From positions 111,510,734-111,574,733 of the forward strand of contig NW_023605305.1 of NCBI RefSeq assembly GCF_014898055.3: DNA of 64,000 nt. The letters are read 5' to 3'. Origin of the DNA: Talpa occidentalis (taxonomy: Eukaryota > Chordata > Mammalia > Eulipotyphla > Talpidae). Positions 58,570 through 64,000 of the stretch are shown in pieces. The notes beneath the pieces were generated by a model. It did no database searches, was not told where the DNA came from, and saw nothing but the letters and a program-made list of their open reading frames with translations. Within the stretch, counting starts at the first letter, position 1. The number at the start of each line of letters is the position of its first letter. The position numbers and the translations under genes were made by a program.

Positions 58570-59930
58570 GGACAGCGGACGCCAGGTAATGCAAACAGCC
58601 ATATTTTCAACATAATTTACTACAGGTCTCTGAAATGTATATAAAACATTTTAGTGCAACATCTTACAAAGACTGTTCCTTAAAAAAAAAAAGCAAACAA
58701 AAGCAAACCAACAGCTCTCTACATCATGCACGGGTAGCTTTCTGACCCCACCTTTTTTTTCCTTCAACCATCAACGCAGAGAAACCACTGTTTGAAAATA
58801 TGAAAATCTGCTACAGAAACCCCCAGGGGAGAGAGGGTGCGGTCCTCTCCGAGTCCTGGGACGGGCCTCGCACAGTGTGGTTTTTCATCAGTGCAGCCTT
58901 GGAGATGGGCAGCAAGTCAAGCGAGTGGCTGCAGATTTCCTCTTGGTCCAGACCACGGAACCTCCCGCAGGCAACGTGCAGTGAGGACCCGCGGCCACTG
59001 GAGGGCGCCATATCCTGTCCTCGGACACCCCAGTTCCCAAGACATGGGCAAAGCAACAGGTCCTAGGGATTTTCATGGAAAGCTTGGAGAGGCTCACCTT
59101 TGGAAGGTCTCCCCCAGGGCAATAGAAAATACAGAGGAAAAAAACATATGAAAATACTGGCTCCGGTTTCTTCTTGTCTTTCAAGTTTCCTGCATGTGCT
59201 TCACATATTGAATTACTTACAGAACCTACTATTTTACAGCTGTGAACCCATTCAAACCCAGATCTTAGTTGCACACCCATCCCAGGCAGCCCTCTGCATC
59301 TTTCCAATCAGAAAACAGCCAGACATCGCCCCTCCCTGACTCAGTTTCTAAGTTAGGGGTAGGCAATTTCCACCGCCAAACGGGATGAAGCATGCCTGCC
59401 TTCCTCGCCACTGAGTCGATTCTGCACCTCAGAAGTGTCGATGCAGCGTAATAAATAGGGATGAGAATGGGGGCAGCGGTGGGACCAGGGTGTCTCCAAA
59501 GAGCACCCTGGGCTACCTGGGAGGAAAAGCAGGTTTACACCACTTGCCAGAAACGGGCTTAGCAGCTGCTGTGCACCCAGCCACCTGCAAGGCCCGATAA
59601 GGACCAGCAGCACCCACTTGGCCTCCAGAATCCCACTGCTCTCATGTCCGTTCAGTATCAGAACAAGATGTTATAGCGATCACTCCATCCATTAAGTTCC
59701 AGAATTCCTGGTGGCTTATTGCAAATTGGCATCTCCCGGGATTCAAGATGCAAGTTCACAGAGGAAGGGAGATGCACTCTTCGCCACAAAACATGGGAAC
59801 TCCAGGGCATAAACATCTCCATGGAGGGTGAGGCTGGCTCCAGGCACGTCAGGGAGAAGGTGAGGTGTGGCTCTTTGATCCAAAACAGGGGCGCCCCATC
59901 TTCCCTTCGGAGTTCAGGCTCTTTCCCTTT

Positions 59931-60185
59931 TTTGAAAAAAGATCTATTTTTATTTATACAAGAGCTGGGGCACAGGCCAGAGGTACGGAAGGGTGAGAGG
60001 ATTCACCAGAGGCAGAGTGGGGAGAACAGACAGATGGACTGAAAACACTGGTGAGGGGAGCAGTGGGCGAGACAGGAGAGGTCTGCTCTGCCATGCAGGA
60101 ATCTCCCTGGCTGGCTGGGAATCAAACCCACGCTGCAGAGGCTGCGGACAGCTCCAGAGCACTGTGTTCAACCCGCCACCTCCTG
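59931..60185 (-). mobile_element. SINE in last exon (unit 6)
   Basis: Same insertion as at 19,448; an in-frame TGA at 60,124..60,122 ends the gene 6 tail inside it. Confidence 0.85.
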
Positions 60186-60321
60186 TAGGCTTTGGAGCTC
60201 TGGCTCTTGAAGCGCAACAGCAGGATCTTGATGATGAGGATGCCGAAGATGGGGAAGGGGTAGAAGAGGACGAAGTAGAAGAGCGCGTCTTTGGAGCAGA
60301 TGCTGGACTGCAGGGTGGAGC
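60122..60321 (-). CDS. IGSF3-like: TM and tail exon of gene 6
   Basis: Acceptor ccccttccag before 60,321; STLQSSICSKDALFYFVLFY, TM with an internal Lys, stop TGA after SAAWV. Confidence 0.7.
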
Positions 60322-63300
60322 CTGGAAGGGGCCAGAGGGAGACAAGTCAAGAGGCTGAGAACCTGCGCTTTGTTCCCGAGGACCTGGCGCATCCCTAGGG
60401 ACACACTTGGTGGGCCCCCTACCTCCAACCCTGACTTTCTGTCCCCTGCTACCCTTGGCATCCTTTTTGCATAACAGCGCCTCCTCTAGCTCAGTGCAAA
60501 TAAAGCAATGCTCCCAAGCCCCAGTGGGAACCTGAGTCCCTACTTGGAAAGCCAGGTGACACTGATGGTTCATGAGCTCAACTCTATGAGGAAGGCAAGA
60601 AGCTGACCCCAGTTTCTCTCATTCTCCTGACAGTGGTATTTTACACTTTCCCTTTGCACTCAGTTCTGCTCCAGAAGTCCTTCTTTGGCAATATAAATGT
60701 TCCCTCCCTGACACCTCCTGAGAGTAGTTTTCACAGAAACAACACTTCTTTAATCAACACAATCAACTAAAATATCACTGTGGGGACCCAGATGTCCACG
60801 GGGTGTCTGTGGCTGCAGAGGACACAGCCTCCTCGCCCTGGACATGGAGGGCTATGAAGCCAGTCCCCCGCCCTCGTCCAGGTCGGCCCTTGGACTTGGA
60901 AGAACTCAGCAGGGGCCTGGTCTCTGAGGCTGCTGGATAGTCTCTGTTCCTTGAAACGCCATACACAGGGGTCGCCACAGTGGGCAGCGAATACGTGGCC
61001 TCCACACGCTCCCTGGGCTTTTGGACTGCAGCTTTTTTAGGAGTGTGTTGGGGGTCTGAGCACAATACAGGTCTTTTCCTGCCTTCCTTTCTAGTGCACA
61101 GCTGCTGCTTATCAGTATGCTCAAGAACATTCAACACACACTTACACCTATTAGATCTCTAAAGCATGTGAAATTGTTGACAGTCAACTACTTTGACCTG
61201 TGAACTCTCAACGTCATAGGAGTCAATCTGAAGCAATGTAAACGAGGTGATCAAAGAAAAGAAAAGCATATGATTCAATATTTCAATTCAAAATTATCTG
61301 GTAAAATATTTTGAGTGAAAACAAGTAGAAATTCCTAGTGACATTTTTACTTCTGCATTATAGGCTAATTGTGCTAATAACTGACACCATTTTCAGTCTG
61401 AGAGAGTCCACATTTTGAGAGAAGCCAATCAAGAGTGCCTCGTTAGAACAAATGATTCAAGGTCAGCAAGAATTTCCTCCGTGTCTTTTATAGAATCCAA
61501 ACTTAGAGTTCTGGAACATTCTATAGCAACACCGATGGCAAGCTCAACTGTACTTTAACCCCTGTGAGGGGTCTGTCCTTTCTAGGCTGGTCCTTCCAGG
61601 TGACGATAAAAATCCACCTACATCCATGTCACCCTCCAAAATAAAAATGACCCAGGAAAACAGAAAGAGTGACAGGGAGGCGTGGGGCTTCATTTTCTCT
61701 CCTTATTGAGTCTGAAGCCCTTGTTAATTGGCTAAAGGAGATCAGACTGAATATTCTAAAGTGTAACACAGTAACCCCTGACCAGGTATTTGTGTGATGA
61801 ACTCTACCACAGGCTGGTGAACAACAGAGGAAACACTACAACAGACTCGGTGTGGCATCAGGATTATTGCACAGATTGACGATGACTGTGTTATCACTGC
61901 CGTTCACATTCCTGAGTGGGCCTGGGCCATCAGGGTCAGTGACATGAACGGTGTGTCAAGTCCTCAGTGCCCGGGACAGGCGAGGAAAGTGCTTGTTAAC
62001 CTGCAAACGCGCCCTGACCTGTCCCTGAGACACAGCTGTCACCAGGTCGACCCTCCCCTGCCAACTGGGGAAACTCACCGGTGTCCAGGACGCGGATGCT
62101 GATGGGGGCCGACTCCTCCTTGGCCAGCCGGTACCAACCTCCCTGAGGGCTGGGCAGCCGCTCCTCCACGCGGCAGGAGTAGTTGCCCGTGTCCTGCGGG
62201 CTGGCCTGCAGCACCGTGAGCCGGAAGAGCAGCGGCGAGGGCCTCTGGAAGCGGAGTCTGCCCTCCCAGGGGCCACCCTCTGGGCCAAAGACCCCGTCAG
62301 GGCCCACGCACAGCAGCGCCGTCCTCTCCGTGGGGTTCCCCCCCTGCTCCTCCTCCTGCTCCTCCTGTCCTGCCAGGCCAGGGCTGCCCTTTTCCCTGCC
62401 GACTTTCGTCCTCAGGGAAAACCAGGCCACAGTGAAGCGGGAGTCCTGGCTCGAGCGAGATGTGATGCTGCAGCCCAGCTGGAAGGCGGCCTTCTCGGGC
62501 ACCGTGGCATTGGGGACCACCAGGATCACTTGCAGGGCCACACCTGGGACTAGGGACAGAGACGGGAGGTGTGTCCATCACTGAAGACATGACAGGAGCA
62601 CCCAGGAACTGGCACCGCAGTGGGGTGGGCGGGGTGGTGCCCGAGTGGTGGGGTCACAGCCCCCGGGAGAGCAGGAGCTCAAGGAGCAGAGCAGACGCGT
62701 CACGAAGATGCTCTGAGCACGGAGACTGAATGTGGGGGGTAGCTGAGGAAGGGGGGGCCGTGAGAGGCCCTCAATCCCCCTGCTTGTGTTCTGGGGGAGG
62801 AGCCCCGCTCCCGGGGAATCACAAGCAGAGCTGGACAGACTGACCCGCGTCACATCGCCAGCACAGCAGAGGGGAGGACAGGGGCGGGAGGGTCGGGCCC
62901 AGGGGAGGAGTGAGCAGGTCAGAAGGGGGAGGCAGAAAGTGGGGGGGGGAACAGTCCCCCAGTCTCGCTGCACGGGGAGGCGTGTGCGGGGCTGTCCTCA
63001 GGGCTGTCTTTAGCCCCGCACAGGCAGCAAAGCTGCAGTTCCCGAAGGAGGTGGGACCAGGGGCTCAGGGTCTGAGGAGATAAAAACTCGGGGAAAGCGA
63101 GGACACCAGGCCTGATTAGATTAAGTGGGTGACCCGGATTTAAAGTGTGGGGACCCGGGGGTGACGTGTTTTGCGGCGGCCCCGGGTGGTGAGCACAGAA
63201 CAGGGGAGCGCCGGACTCAGCCAGGTGGAGATGGAGTCAGGTGCGTCTAAGCCATGGAGAACCTGGCAGGTAAGCTGTGCCTGTGCACCAGCCTGAGCCC

Positions 63301-64000
63301 AGGAGGGAGCACCCCACTGGGGGGCGCAAGTGGTTGTGAGGACTCCAGGTGAGGCAGGAACTTCACAGTTGGCCCAGTGGAAGAGGCCAGTGTCCCACAG
63401 AGGAGTAGGACCCCAGACCCTCAGACAGTGGGGAATCAGAATTACTGGTGAGGTTCGAGGTTCTGTCTGCGGGGAGAGGCCAGGTAGATTGGGGGACAAG
63501 ACCACTGCGGGATGGGGGAGCAAGGACTGAGGAACCAGGAAACTAGAAAGGACTTTTGTCTCAATACTATTAAGTGATAGCCGCATGCCTGACGGGAAGG
63601 GTGAAGCCCAGCGCCAGGCGATCTAGCGGCAGTGCAGCCTGACGGCGGACCAGGGGCCAGCAGGGACTCCACAGCCCCTCCTGTCCAGGGAGCTCAGCTC
63701 TGAGTTCCCTGCTGCTACTCCCGCTCTTTCCAGAACATTCTGAGCAAGACAAGTGACACTGCTGCAGTCGCTCTGCCCCCGGTGCAGTGCCTCCCCCCTT
63801 GATCATTTCCTTTGATCACCCAGAAGGTGACAAGGGGCTCGAGTGGCTCCTGCAGGCCAGAAAGAGGACACATGCCTGACCCATGTGACGGCCAGTTCTC
63901 GCCTCGTGACCCATTTTTTGTAACAGTCTCTTTGAATAGTTGGGAATGCGTCATTTTAAGCAAATCACATTATTCAAATCACTTTAAGAGTAAACTTGGT
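60122..64000 (-). CDS. IGSF3-like: IGSF3-like single-Ig membrane protein, gene 6 (5' end outside)
   Basis: Ig 62,543..62,079 (465 nt) and TM/tail 60,321..60,122 (200 nt) are open with intact splice sites; the leader lies past 64,000. The domain has LGC and NYSC cysteines, VAWFSLRTKV, sequons NAT and NYS, and the shortest acidic tract of the intact copies (EEQEEEQGGN). The TM contains a Lys (IIKILLLRF), unusual among the copies and of the kind that pairs with acidic adaptor TMs in other receptors (inference). The tail KSQSSKAYRRWRVEHSALE is SINE-derived at its end. Expressibility depends on an unseen first exon. Confidence 0.55.
62079..62543 (-). CDS. IGSF3-like: Ig V-type exon of gene 6
   Basis: 465 nt, phase 1-1, acceptor ctagtcccag, donor acaccg|gtgagt. 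Fully open; the length differs from unit 1 by two 12-nt steps. Confidence 0.85.
63983..64000 (-). pseudogene. CD58-like: 3' edge of CD58-like V exon, unit 6
   Basis: The last 18 bases (ttaagagtaaacttggt on plus) align with the 3' end of the V exons at 4145 and 35037 with identical flanks (tcaaatcactttaag). Too short to judge integrity. Confidence 0.5.

Larger units (their letters stand above)
45510..59820 (-). repeat. Duplicon unit 5 with a 4.8 kb unrelated block
   Basis: Begins without tail or TM exon at the equivalent of ~1,225, carries a frameshifted Ig exon, leaves duplicon sequence at ~47,300, and returns at ~52,110 at the equivalent of ~5,300. Then it runs normally through the leader island (55.0 kb) to 59.8 kb, with a probable solo LTR at 58,155. 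The 56-59.8 kb stretch holds a MIR at ~56,590, a SINE at 57,557 and the probable 3' UTR of unit 6, but no gene. Confidence 0.8.
59820..64000 (-). repeat. Tandem duplicon unit 6 (right end outside window)
   Basis: Displaced tail (59,820-59,925), exonic SINE, TM exon, conserved intron, Ig exon, then the start of the CD58-like exon at 63,983. No unit-specific SINE in the intron. Confidence 0.85.

Overview
This is vertebrate nuclear DNA, almost certainly from a placental mammal. Coding sequence is split into short exons with GT/AG boundaries, the leader exons sit in CpG-rich islands, and the window carries LINE-1, L2 and MIR remnants plus about 27 copies of one tRNA-derived SINE family. The SINE has an A box near 'ggcgcagcggttgagcg', a B box 'ggttcgatcc' and an (ataa)n/ctt tail. 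From memory it is not Alu, B1/B2, Bov-tA/CHR, CAN, ERE, PRE-1, VES or AfroSINE, so I cannot name the order; a less studied laurasiatherian such as a pangolin is only a guess.

The whole window is a tandem segmental duplication on the minus strand. Read 5'->3' on that strand, each unit holds (i) a CpG-rich first exon encoding a signal peptide, (ii) in some units a CD58-like Ig-V exon, always damaged here, (iii) an exon for the membrane-proximal Ig domain of IGSF3, and (iv) the IGSF3 last exon with the transmembrane segment and tail. In human, IGSF3 and CD58 are neighbours in the same orientation, with the IGSF3 3' end beside the CD58 5' end (established knowledge). A tandem duplication spanning that junction would place a CD58-type promoter and leader upstream of the last two IGSF3 exons. 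All observed leader, Ig and TM junctions are phase 1, so the CD58-like exon can be skipped and the product would be a small single-Ig membrane protein.

Units in plus-strand order: unit 1 (1 to ~12,360; Ig, TM and leader intact, 218 aa gene); unit 1b (~12,360-19,340; tail remnant and orphan leader only); unit 2 (~19,340-30,870; intact 297 aa gene with a SINE-encoded tail); unit 3 (~30,870-40,560; damaged leader and damaged V exon, core Trp of the Ig domain changed to Cys); unit 4 (~40,560-45,510; Ig and TM open, 1-bp insertion in the leader); unit 5 (~45,510-59,820; Ig exon frameshifted, TM missing, leader ATG changed to GTG, a ~4.8 kb unrelated block inside); unit 6 (~59,820 to the end; Ig and TM intact, leader beyond the window).

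SINE insertions present in some units and absent at the matching site in others give a built-in relative chronology. Several unit boundaries and deletions coincide with SINE or L1 sequence. I found no CRISPR array, tRNA or rRNA gene, or other protein-coding gene. All function statements are inference from family membership; expression is not shown by the sequence.
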